Below are positions 17,960 to 28,691 of a DNA stretch of 64,000 nucleotides, one piece after another. The notes below the pieces were generated by a model that saw nothing but the letters and a program-made list of their open reading frames with translations, did not search any database and was not told the origin of the DNA. Numbering within the stretch: position 1 is the stretch's first letter; the number at the start of each line of letters is the position of its first letter. The stretch is from assembly GCA_022792395.1 (NCBI GenBank), contig JAAWAX010000041.1, positions 1 through 64,000 on the forward strand, read 5' to 3'. Origin of the DNA: Clostridia bacterium (GTDB lineage Bacteria; Bacillota; Clostridia; TANB77; CAG-508). The position numbers were made by a program, and so were the translations under genes.

Positions 17960-19921
17960 ATGGAAAATAAGTATTGGAATGAAGCTATGATAGGGAACAA
18001 AAATATGTTAGTAACTTATACAGGGAAAGGGGAAATACAAAGAATCTATTTCCCAAGTAAAGATAGTAGACAATATATAGATTATTTTCATACAGGAGTA
18101 AAAATCAATTATTCTGATTTAATTTATTTACATGATGATATTAATAATGTTTATAAGCAATATTATGATACTGATACTAATATATTAAATACAGAAATAA
18201 CAAATACTTATTTTAATCTAAAAATTGTTCAAACAGATTATGTGATGATAAAAGAAAATGTGTTAGTTAAAAAGTATACTTTTTTGAATGAAGGGAAAAT
18301 TGATTTAAATACTAGTTTTTATATACACTCTCAATTATTATCCGATTACAATAATCATGTCAGTTGCAAAATCATAGATGGCGGTATGTTACAATATGCT
18401 CATGATTTTACTTTTTCTACTTTTGCTAAAGGACATAAACTTTCTAAACATCAAATCAATGGAAGCAAAGAAACGATAAAAAGAGGGGAAATTCAAGATA
18501 AAGATTACATAGGTATGTCAAAGGATAGTAGCATTTGCTATGATTTAGGAGTAATTCCGCCACAAGAAAAGAAAAGTTTAGAAATTTGCATAGTAATTGG
18601 GGAAAATAAGAATATATCACAAATAGAAAATGATATTGAAAGAATTAAGAAAATAGACTTAAACAAAGAATATACAGAAACAAAAGCCTATTGGCGAAAA
18701 TATGTAAAAACACATAATGGATTAAATTTAAAAGAGACAGAAAATAGTTATGATGAAAAGATTTATGACATTTATAAAAGAAGTATATTACTATTTCCAC
18801 TATTAACAAATCCAGAAACTGGTGGAATTATTGCTTCACCAGAAATTGATGAAAACTTTACACAATGTGGAAGATATGCTTATTGTTGGACAAGAGATGC
18901 TGTATTTATGACAAAAGCCTTAGATATTTTAAAGATGGAAAAAGAAACGGAAAAATTTTATAAAGTATTCTGTAAAAATACGCAAAGTAAAAACGGAATG
19001 TGGGAGCAAAGATTTTTCACAGATGGAAAATTAGCACCAGCATGGGGATATCAAATTGATGAAACAGCAAGTGTTGTATATGGCATATATGAGCATTATC
19101 AATATACCAAATCAGAAAAATTTTTAAAAGACAATTTATCAATGTGTGAAAAGGCAGTAGATTTTTTAAAGCAATATGTAAAAGATTGGCTAAAACTAGA
19201 AGGACAAGATGAATATGATCAAGATAAAGTACAACAAGAAATAGAGGCGAGTATAGATTATCAGGGGCATAAATATCATGTAAGTTATGATTTATGGGAA
19301 ATGTGTGAAGGAATCCATTTATATTCACTAGCAAGTATCTATGCAGCATTTGAATGCATGATGAAAATTTATAGAGTATTGGGAGATAAAACATCTGACT
19401 TTGAAAATAATCGATTAAAAGATGAAAAAATTATAAAAAGTGAAAGAGAATTAGAAAAATTACAAACAGAAATCAAAAAATATATCAATGAAAATATGTA
19501 TGATGAAGAAAAGAAAACTTATTTAAGAAACACAGAAGATGAAAAAATGGACATTAGTATCATAGGCGCTGTTACACCATTCAATCTATTTAAAGCAAAA
19601 GAAAAGAAAATAGTCAATACAGTCGAAAGAATCAACTTATCCTTAAGAACCTATACAGGAGGATACCAAAGATTTGAAGGAGACCATTATCGAAATGGGA
19701 ATCCATGGCCAATTGCCAACTTATGGATGACACTATATTATTTAGAAACAGGAGAGAAGAAAAAAGCAAAAGAAACCTTTGACTTTGTAGTCAAAACAGC
19801 AGGAAAGCACGACTTTTTAGGAGAACAAGTAGACAACAATACCTTGCAACCGAACTGGGTACTAGGTCTTGGTTGGTCTCATGCTATGTTCATCATTGTA
19901 TTAGAAAAATTATATGGCTAA
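17960..19921 (+). CDS. Glycoside hydrolase family 15 (glucoamylase-type)
   Basis: GH15 enzymes release glucose or related sugars from alpha-glucan ends. The N-terminal beta-sandwich domain (about residues 1-230) is followed by the (alpha/alpha)6 barrel. Landmarks are GGIIASPEID, CGRYAYCWTRDAVF (about residue 310), NGMWEQRFFTDGKLAPAWGYQIDETA, WEMCEGIHLYSLASIY and the C-terminal QPNWVLGLGWSHAMF. No signal peptide is seen, so it acts in the cytoplasm, probably on stored glycogen or maltodextrins together with the debranching enzyme at 33.6 kb. It has an AGAAGGAG site before ATG 17960. Its last codons and stop (TAT GGC TAA) are formed by REP copy 3, so the repeat has supplied the C-terminus. Confidence 0.88.
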   Translation: MENKYWNEAMIGNKNMLVTYTGKGEIQRIYFPSKDSRQYIDYFHTGVKINYSDLIYLHDDINNVYKQYYDTDTNILNTEITNTYFNLKIVQTDYVMIKENVLVKKYTFLNEGKIDLNTSFYIHSQLLSDYNNHVSCKIIDGGMLQYAHDFTFSTFAKGHKLSKHQINGSKETIKRGEIQDKDYIGMSKDSSICYDLGVIPPQEKKSLEICIVIGENKNISQIENDIERIKKIDLNKEYTETKAYWRKYVKTHNGLNLKETENSYDEKIYDIYKRSILLFPLLTNPETGGIIASPEIDENFTQCGRYAYCWTRDAVFMTKALDILKMEKETEKFYKVFCKNTQSKNGMWEQRFFTDGKLAPAWGYQIDETASVVYGIYEHYQYTKSEKFLKDNLSMCEKAVDFLKQYVKDWLKLEGQDEYDQDKVQQEIEASIDYQGHKYHVSYDLWEMCEGIHLYSLASIYAAFECMMKIYRVLGDKTSDFENNRLKDEKIIKSERELEKLQTEIKKYINENMYDEEKKTYLRNTEDEKMDISIIGAVTPFNLFKAKEKKIVNTVERINLSLRTYTGGYQRFEGDHYRNGNPWPIANLWMTLYYLETGEKKKAKETFDFVVKTAGKHDFLGEQVDNNTLQPNWVLGLGWSHAMFIIVLEKLYG

Positions 19922-19983
19922 ACTGGGACAGGCACAACTTAACCATTTTTGGCTAAATTGGGACAGGCACAATGTGACCATTT
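19915..19983 (+). repeat. REP family 1 doublet, copy 3 (left flank of transposase)
   Basis: Two GGGACAGGCAC units in the same orientation as copy 2, overlapping the 3' end of the GH15 gene. With copy 4, in the opposite orientation, it brackets the RAYT gene. Confidence 0.9.
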
Positions 19984-20005
19984 CAATATAAATGTAAAAA
20001 AATGT

Positions 20006-20050
20006 AAAATAGTATAGCAAAATAATAAAAAATGTGCTATACTATTTTTA
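20006..20050 (+). terminator. Perfect hairpin with T-run before transposase
   Basis: AAAATAGTATAGC and GCTATACTATTTT pair perfectly over 13 bp around a 17-nt loop and are followed by T residues. It may terminate the GH15 transcript or insulate the transposase. Confidence 0.75.
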
Positions 20051-20093
20051 CTAATATTTATATTGAGTAATACGAAAAGGGAGGTTAGACAGA

Positions 20094-20882
20094 TTGCCGA
20101 GGCAACCAAGAAGGAAAAGTCATACTGATGTTTATCATTGTATGCTACGAGGAATTAACAAACAAGATATTTTTTTCGATAATAAAGATTATTTAGAATT
20201 TCAAGATATTATTAGGAAATCAAAGAAAACTTATTTATATCAATTATATTCGTATGTTTTAATGCCAAATCATGTTCATTTAGAAATCAAAGATGAAAAT
20301 CAAAAAGTATCCAAAATTATTCATAGTATAGCAACAAGCTATGCCAATTATTTTAATAAAAAATATGAAAGAAAAGGACATTTATTTGAAAATCGATTTA
20401 AAAGTAAAACTGTTGAAAATGCATATTATATACTAAATTTAGTTAGGTACATTCATCAAAATCCGTTAAAAGCAGGAATTAACAAAATGGAACAGTATAA
20501 ATGGAGTAGTTACATGGAATATTTTCAAGAAGAACAAGTAAAAGAAGATGATAAAATAGTAGATGAAAAAGAGATTTTAAATATGTTTTTATCAGAAAAA
20601 GAACGAGCAAAAGAAGAATTTTTTGAATTTAATAAAAAGGTTTTCAATTTTCAAGAAAGCATAGAGTTGTTAGAATATGAAATGAAAAGTAAATTGACAG
20701 ATGAAGAGGTAATTTATTTTATAAAGGAAGAATTAGGAATTTATAATATTCAAGAAATACAAAAGTATAGTAAAAATGAGAGAGATAAAATAATACGAAA
20801 AATTAAGAAATTTAAAGGTATAACACAAAAACAGGTAGCGAGAATATTAGGAATTAATATTAGAATAATACAGAGGGCTTAA
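20094..20882 (+). CDS. REP-associated tyrosine transposase (RAYT, Y1_Tnp family)
   Basis: RAYTs are single-copy relatives of IS200/IS605 transposases that process REP hairpins. The N-terminus RKSHTDVYHCMLRGINKQDIF and the HUH pair in YVLMPNHVHLEI (about residue 62) are typical, as are the Y1 region FKSKTVENAYYILNLVRYIHQNPLKAGI and the KWSSY motif. The C-terminal 80 residues look like a helix-turn-helix DNA-binding extension (ITQKQVARILGI). It starts at TTG with GGGAGG upstream. It is flanked on both sides by REP-1 doublets in inverted orientation, as expected for this family, and the same repeats occur at three other places in the window, so it is the likely partner of the family. Confidence 0.92.
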   Translation: MPRQPRRKSHTDVYHCMLRGINKQDIFFDNKDYLEFQDIIRKSKKTYLYQLYSYVLMPNHVHLEIKDENQKVSKIIHSIATSYANYFNKKYERKGHLFENRFKSKTVENAYYILNLVRYIHQNPLKAGINKMEQYKWSSYMEYFQEEQVKEDDKIVDEKEILNMFLSEKERAKEEFFEFNKKVFNFQESIELLEYEMKSKLTDEEVIYFIKEELGIYNIQEIQKYSKNERDKIIRKIKKFKGITQKQVARILGINIRIIQRA

Positions 20883-20884
20883 GG

Positions 20885-20963
20885 AATGGTTAAGCTGTGC
20901 CTGTCCCAGATTAACCAAAGAAGAGAAAAAATGGTTAAGTTGTGCCTGTCCCAACTTAACTAT
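20885..20963 (+). repeat. REP family 1 doublet, copy 4 (right flank of transposase)
   Basis: Two GTGCCTGTCCC units separated by a 13-nt AGAAGAG-like spacer, longer than the AAAAA spacer of the other copies. It starts 2 nt after the transposase stop. Confidence 0.9.
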
Positions 20964-21017
20964 AGCAAAAAAATAAAAAAATACTTGCAAAGTATTGCTT
21001 TTTGGTATAGAATTGAA

Positions 21018-21047
21018 TTGCCTAAAAAAATTAGGTAATACTATAAT
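21018..21047 (+). promoter_or_regulatory. Promoter region of gapA
   Basis: TTGCCT, 18 nt and TATAAT are found here. An alternative pair, TTGCAA at 20985 and TAGAAT 17 nt later, lies just upstream. Both precede gapA and follow REP copy 4. Confidence 0.45.
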
Positions 21048-21085
21048 AAAGAATAGATGCCAAAATCTTTGAGTTAGATGAATAG

Positions 21086-22117
<1,032 letters not shown>

Positions 22118-22277
22118 TTCTAATAAAAAGAGATAAAGTTAAGATTTTTTGTAAATATAATTTAGGCTAAATGTCAATAGTTGGGGTGGAAAACTTTGAA
22201 AGTTTTTGCCTCAATATTTTTGTGCTTTTTTATTCTTTTATGATGAAAAATTAGACAAAAAATATTTTTAAAAACCC

Positions 22278-22307
22278 TTGCAATTTATGAGTGAAATTTG
22301 TTATAAT
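22278..22307 (+). promoter_or_regulatory. Promoter of a small-peptide unit
   Basis: TTGCAA, an 18-nt spacer and TATAAT lie 65 nt upstream of the 27-codon ORF. Confidence 0.65.
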
Positions 22308-22371
22308 ATTCAAGATAAAAATACAAAAATAAATTTAGTACAAAAAATAATAAAAAAGAAAGGAAATAAAA

Positions 22372-22455
22372 ATGAAAAAAGAATTAAGAAGAACAAAATT
22401 AATAATAAAAGCCAGTATTTTCTTAATTGTTGTTTTATTTTTATTTATTTTATAA
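22372..22455 (+). CDS. 27-residue hydrophobic peptide, own transcription unit
   Basis: Too short for the ORF track. It has a ribosome binding site (AAAGGAAAT), an ATG, a basic start (MKKELRRTKLIIK) and a hydrophobic helix to the end. It is enclosed by its own promoter (22278-22307) and an intrinsic terminator overlapping the stop codon, so it is built like a real gene. Small basic-then-hydrophobic peptides of this type include type I toxins and membrane regulators; which applies here cannot be told. The longer ORF 22278-22511 in another frame is a shadow. Confidence 0.5.
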   Translation: MKKELRRTKLIIKASIFLIVVLFLFIL

Positions 22456-22483
22456 ATAAGGAGAAATGTTCCTTATTTTTTTT
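22454..22483 (+). terminator. Intrinsic terminator of the small-peptide unit
   Basis: AAATAAGGA pairs with TCCTTATTT around GAAATGT, ending in eight T. Confidence 0.82.
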
Positions 22484-22487
22484 GTAT

Positions 22488-22612
22488 GCTAGGAAAGTTA
22501 CCATGATATGATGACTTTCTATAGAATACAAATATGGGAATTTTAAGAATTTCTTTGCGTGTACCATCGATTAGAAATTCTAATAATTTGTTTTTTGTAA
22601 AATGATTTTCGG
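22488..22612 (+). repeat. Two-hairpin non-coding element, family A/B, copy A
   Basis: The hairpins AAAGTTA...TGACTTT and AGAATTTCT...AGAAATTCT flank a conserved TTTGCG...CCATCG segment. A sequence about 75% identical lies at 36726-36850 upstream of the toxin-antitoxin genes. Copy A ends about 35 nt before carA, so it forms most of the carA leader. Confidence 0.7.
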
Positions 22613-22644
22613 AAAAAGAATGAAATAAAAAATGGAGGGAAAAG

Positions 22645-23724
22645 ATGAAAGAATTCAATAAAAAAATCGTATTAGAAGATGGAGAAGAATACTATGGATA
22701 CGGATTTGGAGCAGACAAAGAAGCTATATGTGAAATTGTATTTAATACATCGATGGTAGGATATCAAGAAATTGTATCAGACCCATCTTATACCTATCAA
22801 ATGGTAGTTATGACTTATCCTTTAATTGGAAATTATGGAATAACAGATGATGACTATGAAACCAAGCAACCAACCATTGGGGGAATGATAGTAAGAGAGT
22901 ACAATGACTTACCAAGTAATTTTAGATATACCAAAACACTATCTGAATATTTAGAAGAAAATAATATACCAGGAATTGCAGGAATTGATACTAGAAAGCT
23001 AACAAGAAGTATCAGAGAAAAAGGAAGCAGAAAAGTAATCATAACAGATAGTAATACTAGCAAGCAAGAAGCATTAAAAAAATTAAAAGAAAATGAAATA
23101 CCAAAAGATGCAGTAGCAAAGGTGAGTTGTAAGAAAAAATGGTATTCCAGAACGGCAAACCCAAACTATCATGTAGTAGCAATTGATTGTGGTATTAAAC
23201 TAAATATTGTAAGAAGTTTAAACAAAAGAGGTTGCAATGTAACAGTTGTTCCTTACAATACAACGGCAAAAGAAATTATGGATTTAAAACCAGATGGAAT
23301 ATTTTTATCCAATGGACCAGGAGACCCAGAAGATGTAAAAGAAGTAATTAAATTAGTAAAAGATTTAAGAGGGAAATATCCAATGTTTGGAATTTGTCTA
23401 GGACATCAAATGATAAGTTTAGCATATGGAGCTAAAACGTATAAACTGAAATTTGGACATAGAGGTGGCAATCATCCAGTATTAAATATAGAGACTGATA
23501 AAATAGAGATAACTAGCCAAAATCATAGTTATGCAGTAGATGAAAAATCATTAATGAAAACAGATTTAATTGTGACTCATAAAAATATTTTAGATGATAC
23601 GATAGAGGGTGTGGCATGTAAAAAGGATAAAGTATTTAGTGTACAGTATCATCCAGAGAGTGCACCAGGTCCACAAGATAGTGGGTACTTGTTCGATAAG
23701 TTCATTGATTTATTGAAAAAGTAA
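22645..23724 (+). CDS. carA: Carbamoyl-phosphate synthase small subunit
   Basis: CarA is the glutaminase subunit that feeds ammonia to CarB for pyrimidine and arginine synthesis. The N-terminal domain (VLEDGEEYYGYGFGA, DPSYTYQMVVMTYPLIGNYG) is followed by the class I glutamine amidotransferase domain with LSNGPGDPED, the nucleophile motif FGICLGHQM (about residue 247) and QYHPESAPGPQDS. At 359 residues it is complete. GGAGGGAAAAG precedes the ATG. The upstream leader holds element A. carB follows after 178 nt occupied by element Y. Confidence 0.97.
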   Translation: MKEFNKKIVLEDGEEYYGYGFGADKEAICEIVFNTSMVGYQEIVSDPSYTYQMVVMTYPLIGNYGITDDDYETKQPTIGGMIVREYNDLPSNFRYTKTLSEYLEENNIPGIAGIDTRKLTRSIREKGSRKVIITDSNTSKQEALKKLKENEIPKDAVAKVSCKKKWYSRTANPNYHVVAIDCGIKLNIVRSLNKRGCNVTVVPYNTTAKEIMDLKPDGIFLSNGPGDPEDVKEVIKLVKDLRGKYPMFGICLGHQMISLAYGAKTYKLKFGHRGGNHPVLNIETDKIEITSQNHSYAVDEKSLMKTDLIVTHKNILDDTIEGVACKKDKVFSVQYHPESAPGPQDSGYLFDKFIDLLKK

Positions 23725-23870
23725 CAATGATTTTACAAAGTTAATATATTTTTTATGAAGTAACAATTCGGGGAGAGCAGTAAGTTACAGTCTGTTATGC
23801 AATTACTTAACTGTGCAACTGGGAGTTACGAAGAAAAAATATATTTAACTTTGTAAAGATTAGATTAATT
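23725..23870 (-). repeat. Structured intergenic element, family X/Y, copy Y
   Basis: On the minus strand it reads CTTTACAAAGTTAAATATATTTTTTCTTC, then a core from GTAACTCCCAGT through GTAATTGCATAA to CTCCCCGAATTGTTAC, then the pairing arm. The core shares the ends, terminal loop and internal loops of copy X (10430-10670), but its inner stems (CAGT/ACTG, ACAGT/ACTGT) differ in sequence while still pairing. It separates carA from carB. Confidence 0.75.
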
Positions 23871-23902
23871 TAAACAATAAATAAGAAAGGTTTGAGAAAA
23901 AA

Positions 23903-26900
23903 ATGCCAAAAAGAAAAGATATAAAGACCGTATTAGTAATTGGATCAGGACCAATTGTAATAGGACAAGCAGCAGAATTTGACTATGCAGGAACACAAGC
24001 ATGTTTAGCTTTAAAAGAAGAAGGATACAAAGTAATTTTAGTAAATTCCAATCCAGCAACCATCATGACAGACACATCAATTGCAGACAAAGTTTATATG
24101 GAACCACTAACCATAGAATATGTAGCTAAAATTATTCGATATGAAAGACCAGATGCTATTCTTCCAGGAATAGGAGGACAAACTGGCTTAAACATAGCGA
24201 TGCAATTATATAAAAAAGGTGTTTTACAAGAGTGTCAAGTAGAACTATTAGGAACGAGTAGTGAAAGCATTGAAAAAGCAGAAGATAGAGAGAAATTTAA
24301 AGAACTATGTGAAGAACTAGGAGAACCAGTATTAGAGTCAATTATAGCAACAACAATAGAAGAAGGAATGGAAGCTGCTAATAAAATAGGATATCCAGTT
24401 GTTTTAAGACCAGCCTTTACTTTAGGAGGAACGGGTGGAGGTTTTGCTGATAATGAAGAAGAATTAAAAGAAACGATAAAACATGCCTTAAAACTTTCCC
24501 CAGTAGGGCAAGTATTAGTGGAAAAAAGTATCAAAGGTTATAAAGAAATTGAATATGAAGTAATTCGAGATAAAAATGATACCGCTATCACTGTTTGTAA
24601 TATGGAAAATTTAGATCCAGTAGGCGTTCATACAGGAGATTCTATTGTTGTAGCACCAAGTCAAACATTAACGAATAAAGAATATCAAATATTAAGGGAT
24701 AGTGCTTTAAAGATTATTAGAGCCTTAAAAATAGAAGGAGGATGTAATGTCCAATTTGCGCTAGACCCACATTCTTTTAATTACTATCTAATTGAAGTAA
24801 ATCCAAGAGTGTCACGTTCATCAGCTTTAGCATCAAAAGCAAGTGGATATCCAATAGCCAGAGTATCTGCTAAAATTGCAATTGGTATGCGATTAGATGA
24901 AATTATGCTTGCCAATACACCAGCAAGTTTTGAGCCAGCTTTAGATTATATCGTAACCAAAGTAGCAAGATTTCCATTTGACAAATTTACACTAGCTTCT
25001 AACAAATTAAGTACTCAAATGAAAGCAACTGGAGAAGTTATGAGCGTTGGAAGAACACTAGAAGAAAGTTTATTAAAGGCAATTCGCTCTTTAGAAATTG
25101 GAGTATGTCATATCCAAATGGATAAGTTTAATAAAACGAAAACAGAAGAATTAATGGAATACATCAAAGATGGCACAGATGATAGAATCTATGCGATAGC
25201 AGAATTAATGAGAAGAAATGTAGATTTAGGGTTAATTTATAATATTACTAAAATAGATATGTTTTTTCTAGAAAAAATTAAAAATATTATAAAGGCAGAA
25301 GAAGTATTAACACAAAACAAAGGAAACATAGAAGTTTTAAAACAAGCAAAAAAACAAGGATTTAGTGATAAACAGATTGCAAAAGTATGGAAACAAACAG
25401 AAGAAGAGATTTACAACTTAAGAAAAAAAGAAAATATTTATCCAGTTTATAAAATGATAGACACTTGTAGTAGTGAATTTGAAAGCTATGTACCATATTT
25501 TTATTCTACTTATGAAGAAGAAAATGAGTCCATTATCAGTCAAAAAAAGAAAATAATTGTACTAGGAGCAGGACCAATTAGAATTGGCCAAGGGGTAGAG
25601 TTTGACTATTCAACAGTACATGCGATTAAGACCATCAAAGAAGCTGGATATGAAGCAATTATTATCAATAATAACCCAGAGACAGTATCAACGGATTATA
25701 CAACAAGTGATAAATTATATTTTGAACCACTAACCGTAGAAGATGTTATGAATATTATTGATTTAGAAAAACCAGAAGGAGTTATAGCTGCTTTAGGAGG
25801 ACAAACTGCGATTAATTTAGCAGAACCACTTAACAAATTAGGAGTAAAAATCATAGGCACAGATGTAAGTGCAATAGAAAAAGCAGAAAACAGAGAGGCT
25901 TTTGAAAAAGTAATGAAAAAACTAAAATTATTACAACCAAAAGGAGAAGCGGTAACTAACATAGAAGATGGTATCAAAGTAGCAGAAGAAATAGGATATC
26001 CTGTTTTAGTAAGACCTAGTTATGTATTAGGTGGAAGAGCGATGCAAATTGTGTCTAATAAAAAGGCACTAGAAAAATACTTAAAAACAGCAGTAGAAGT
26101 CAACAAAAAACAACCAGTTTTAGTGGACAAATATATCACAGGAAAAGAATTAGAAGTAGATGCAGTATGTGATGGAAAAGATGTATTTGTACCAGGTATT
26201 ATGGAGCACGTTGAAAAAACAGGCATCCATTCAGGAGATAGTATCAGTATCTATCCAACTTTTAGTGTTAGCGAAAAAGCAAAACAAACCATATTAGATT
26301 ATACTGTAAAACTTGGTTTGGGAATTGGAATTGTTGGATTATATAATATTCAATTTATTGTAGATAAAAATGAAGAGGTATACGTCATAGAAGTAAATCC
26401 GAGGTCATCTAGAACTGTACCATTTATCTCTAAATCAACGGGATACTCTTTAGCAGATATAGGAACTTTAGTTATGCTTGGAAAGACATTAAAAGAACAA
26501 GGAATTACAGAAGTTTATCCGAAAGAAAAAGAAAAATGGTATGTTAAAGCACCAGCCTTTTCATTCTCTAAATTAACAGGATTAGATGCTTGTTTATCAC
26601 CAGAAATGAAATCAACAGGAGAAGCAATTGGTTATGACAAGAAATTAACAAGAGCATTATATAAAGCCTTACAATCTTCAGGAATGCATTTAGTAAACTA
26701 TGGAACGATATTCTTAACCATAGCAGACAAAGATAAAGAAGAAGCACTTCCATTGATTAGAAGATTTTACAATTTAGGATTTAACATAGAAGCAACCAAA
26801 GGAACTGCCAAATTCTTAAAAGAGCATGGTATTAGAACAAGAGTGAAAAAGAAGATAAGCGAAGGTAGTGAAGAAATTTTAGAATCGATGAGAAAAGGAT

Positions 26901-27082
26901 ATGTAAATTATGTAATTAATACAAGAAATATAGATTCTGTTGACCAAGAAACGGATGGAGCCATGATTCGAAGATGTGCGGTAGAGAACAATATTCCAAT
27001 TTTTACAGCATTGGATACAGTAAAGGTACTACTAGATGTATTAGAAGAAATTACATTAGGAATCTCAACCATAGATGAATAA
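23903..27082 (+). CDS. carB: Carbamoyl-phosphate synthase large subunit
   Basis: CarB makes carbamoyl phosphate from bicarbonate, ammonia and two ATP. The two homologous halves are both intact: [21 protein letters not shown] at the start and [19 protein letters not shown] at about residue 552, each followed by NPETVSTD-type and ATP-grasp motifs ([11 protein letters not shown]). The C-terminal MGS-like allosteric domain (about 930-1059) contains [15 protein letters not shown]. Length 1059 residues, standard. The start has AAGAAAGG upstream. Its family-typical partner carA is adjacent. Confidence 0.97.
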   Translation: MPKRKDIKTVLVIGSGPIVIGQAAEFDYAGTQACLALKEEGYKVILVNSNPATIMTDTSIADKVYMEPLTIEYVAKIIRYERPDAILPGIGGQTGLNIAMQLYKKGVLQECQVELLGTSSESIEKAEDREKFKELCEELGEPVLESIIATTIEEGMEAANKIGYPVVLRPAFTLGGTGGGFADNEEELKETIKHALKLSPVGQVLVEKSIKGYKEIEYEVIRDKNDTAITVCNMENLDPVGVHTGDSIVVAPSQTLTNKEYQILRDSALKIIRALKIEGGCNVQFALDPHSFNYYLIEVNPRVSRSSALASKASGYPIARVSAKIAIGMRLDEIMLANTPASFEPALDYIVTKVARFPFDKFTLASNKLSTQMKATGEVMSVGRTLEESLLKAIRSLEIGVCHIQMDKFNKTKTEELMEYIKDGTDDRIYAIAELMRRNVDLGLIYNITKIDMFFLEKIKNIIKAEEVLTQNKGNIEVLKQAKKQGFSDKQIAKVWKQTEEEIYNLRKKENIYPVYKMIDTCSSEFESYVPYFYSTYEEENESIISQKKKIIVLGAGPIRIGQGVEFDYSTVHAIKTIKEAGYEAIIINNNPETVSTDYTTSDKLYFEPLTVEDVMNIIDLEKPEGVIAALGGQTAINLAEPLNKLGVKIIGTDVSAIEKAENREAFEKVMKKLKLLQPKGEAVTNIEDGIKVAEEIGYPVLVRPSYVLGGRAMQIVSNKKALEKYLKTAVEVNKKQPVLVDKYITGKELEVDAVCDGKDVFVPGIMEHVEKTGIHSGDSISIYPTFSVSEKAKQTILDYTVKLGLGIGIVGLYNIQFIVDKNEEVYVIEVNPRSSRTVPFISKSTGYSLADIGTLVMLGKTLKEQGITEVYPKEKEKWYVKAPAFSFSKLTGLDACLSPEMKSTGEAIGYDKKLTRALYKALQSSGMHLVNYGTIFLTIADKDKEEALPLIRRFYNLGFNIEATKGTAKFLKEHGIRTRVKKKISEGSEEILESMRKGYVNYVINTRNIDSVDQETDGAMIRRCAVENNIPIFTALDTVKVLLDVLEEITLGISTIDE

Positions 27083-27090
27083 AATCTCCC

Positions 27091-27175
27091 CAATTTTCCT
27101 AGCTTCCCCCACTAGTTCCGAGATTTTTCCCACTGGTTCTCTCTACTGGTTCCGGGTTTAAATGGGGACATTCAA
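27091..27175 (+). repeat. REP family 2 fragments after carB
   Basis: Partial, degenerate units (CCCCACTAGTTCCGAG, CCCACTGGTTCTC) precede one intact ACTGGTTCCGGGTTTAAATGGGGA unit that is also the start of the 55-bp outer inverted repeat. Confidence 0.75.
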
Positions 27176-27199
27176 GTCTTAAAACTAAATTTTAATAAT
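27145..27199 (+). repeat. 55-bp perfect inverted repeat, left arm
   Basis: It runs from ACTGGTTCCGGGTTTAAATG to CTAAATTTTAATAAT. Its exact reverse complement is at 29062-29116. Together they bracket the PAS and HAD genes. Confidence 0.92.
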
Positions 27200-27263
27200 A
27201 ATTATAAAGAATTTGCCCTATTGTTTTTACGCAAATAGAAAGTAGTTAAAGGAGAAAAAATTG

Positions 27264-27602
27264 ATGGAAGAAATAGAAATACTAAAAGGAATTTTGAATA
27301 GTTATCCATATTTTATTGTTTTTGTAGATAATGACTACATTATTAGATTTATGAATAAACCAGCACAAGACCACTATCTAAAAAAAGGAAAAAATCTAAT
27401 AGGAAAAAGTATATTTGATTGCCACAATGAAAAATCTATTGAAAAAATAAAAAAGAATTATGAACAAATTAAAACTACTGGAAAAGATGTATTCATATTT
27501 GTAAATTCTAAAAATCAAAGAGTATATATGCAAGGTGTAAAAAATGAAAAAGGCGAATGGATAGGATTTATAGAAAGATTTGAATTAAACTTACAAATGT
27601 AA
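27264..27602 (+). CDS. Single PAS-domain protein
   Basis: A 112-residue protein made of one PAS fold: LNSYPYFIVFVDNDYIIRFMNKPAQ, LIGKSIFDCHN, and a C-terminal beta sheet with YMQGVKNEKGEWIGFIERFE. PAS domains sense small ligands or redox state; no output domain is attached, so it must act by partner binding or be a remnant. Starts at TTG 27261 or ATG 27264, with AAAGGAG upstream. It lies inside the 55-bp inverted repeats and may travel with them. Confidence 0.72.
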   Translation: MEEIEILKGILNSYPYFIVFVDNDYIIRFMNKPAQDHYLKKGKNLIGKSIFDCHNEKSIEKIKKNYEQIKTTGKDVFIFVNSKNQRVYMQGVKNEKGEWIGFIERFELNLQM

Positions 27603-27618
27603 ATAAAAAATAATATTG

Positions 27619-27911
27619 CCACACTGCAACGGTTTCGTTTACTTTCTCACAAGCAAGACTTGTTCAAAAGTAATCTCAACCTAACAAGTTCCAATAAAAC
27701 AAGAGACAAGGTCAAAACATAAACAAAAGGAACTTGCACAAATAAGATAAACTTATTTAGCAGTGTTAGTATAGCACAATATTAAAGTGTAAATAATTAA
27801 AGATAAAAGTTATTAGAAAATAAATCAGTATAACTTCTACGAAAAAGTGCAGTTGGTCGACACACGACACTGCACTTTTCCTCGAAGGTCTAAAAATTTA
27901 TGCCTACGAAA
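27619..27911 (+). repeat. Large structured inverted repeat, left arm
   Basis: About 290 nt matching the reverse complement of 28692-28986 at roughly 85% identity by eye, from CCACACTGCAACGGTTTCG to ATTTATGCCTACGAAA. It contains the hairpins AACAAGTT/AACTTGTT (as read on the other strand), AAATAAG/CTTATTT and AAAAAGTGCAG/CTGCACTTTT. No coding capacity is seen in it. Confidence 0.85.
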
Positions 27912-27929
27912 ATTTTTCTTTCCTTATTT

Positions 27930-28540
27930 TTATTTGTTTTTTATAATTTTATCAATTGTTTTAAATAAATTATCATAATCTCTTTTTTCATCATCAAAAA
28001 ATACCCCTATAAAACCTGCGTTTTTTGCACAATCTACATTCTTTTGCTTATTATCTATAAAAATACATTCTTTAGCATTTGCATTTGCTTTTTGTGTAGT
28101 AATTTCAAATATTTTTGTTCCTTTTTTAGTACATTTAACATCTTCTGAAATTATGATTGTATCAAAGATATTGAATTGCTTATTTTGTTCAATAATAATA
28201 TTCATACGTTCAGTTGAGTTATCTGTTATAATACCAACATTGTATTTATTTTTCAACTGTCTTGCATATTCTAACATTCGTTCATCAATTGGTGTATTTA
28301 GAAATGCTTCTTTTAACCAATTTGGACTAAATTCAACTTTTGACTCTTTACAAATCGATTTCCATACATCTATTTCAGACTTTTTACCAGCATCTATTTC
28401 TTCATCGAATTGTTTTACTTTACTTAATAACTCTTGAGTATTCAATCCTATTTTTGGTGTAAAATATTTACAATTTGTATGTGAGCCAGTTTTATCTGTT
28501 GTTAAAACTCCATCGAAATCAAAAAAATATTTTTTATCAT
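27930..28540 (-). pseudogene. HAD-family hydrolase with N-terminal homopolymer frameshift
   Basis: The ORF track begins at 28445 with MNTQELLSKV and lacks the nucleophile motif. Upstream on the same strand is GAGGAG, then ATG ATA AAA AAT A followed by seven T. With one more T, or a -1 slip, this reads MIKNIFFDFDGVLTTDKTGSH and joins the ORF in frame, giving the HAD motif DFDG. The rest has GIITDNS (motif II), a Lys in CTKKGTKIFE and IFIDNKQKNVDCA (motif IV), so the enzyme is otherwise complete. It may be inactivated, rescued by slippage on the T run, or a homopolymer sequence error. It is a small phosphatase by family; the substrate is unknown. It lies between the two arms of the large inverted repeat. 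Confidence 0.65.
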
Positions 28541-28691
28541 ATACTTTTTCTCCTCTTTGTATCTAATAAATATATTTGAAAAATAGTAAAATTCCCATAT
28601 AAATACCTTTTTATTAAAACATTAAAGTTATGAAATGTCAACTTCTTATTGTCTAAAAATTTATGCCTTATAAAAACTACAAGAGAATAAA

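Noticed and set aside
22278-22511. 77-residue ORF downstream of gapA
   Set aside because: It begins inside the promoter and runs through the terminator of the small-peptide unit in another frame.
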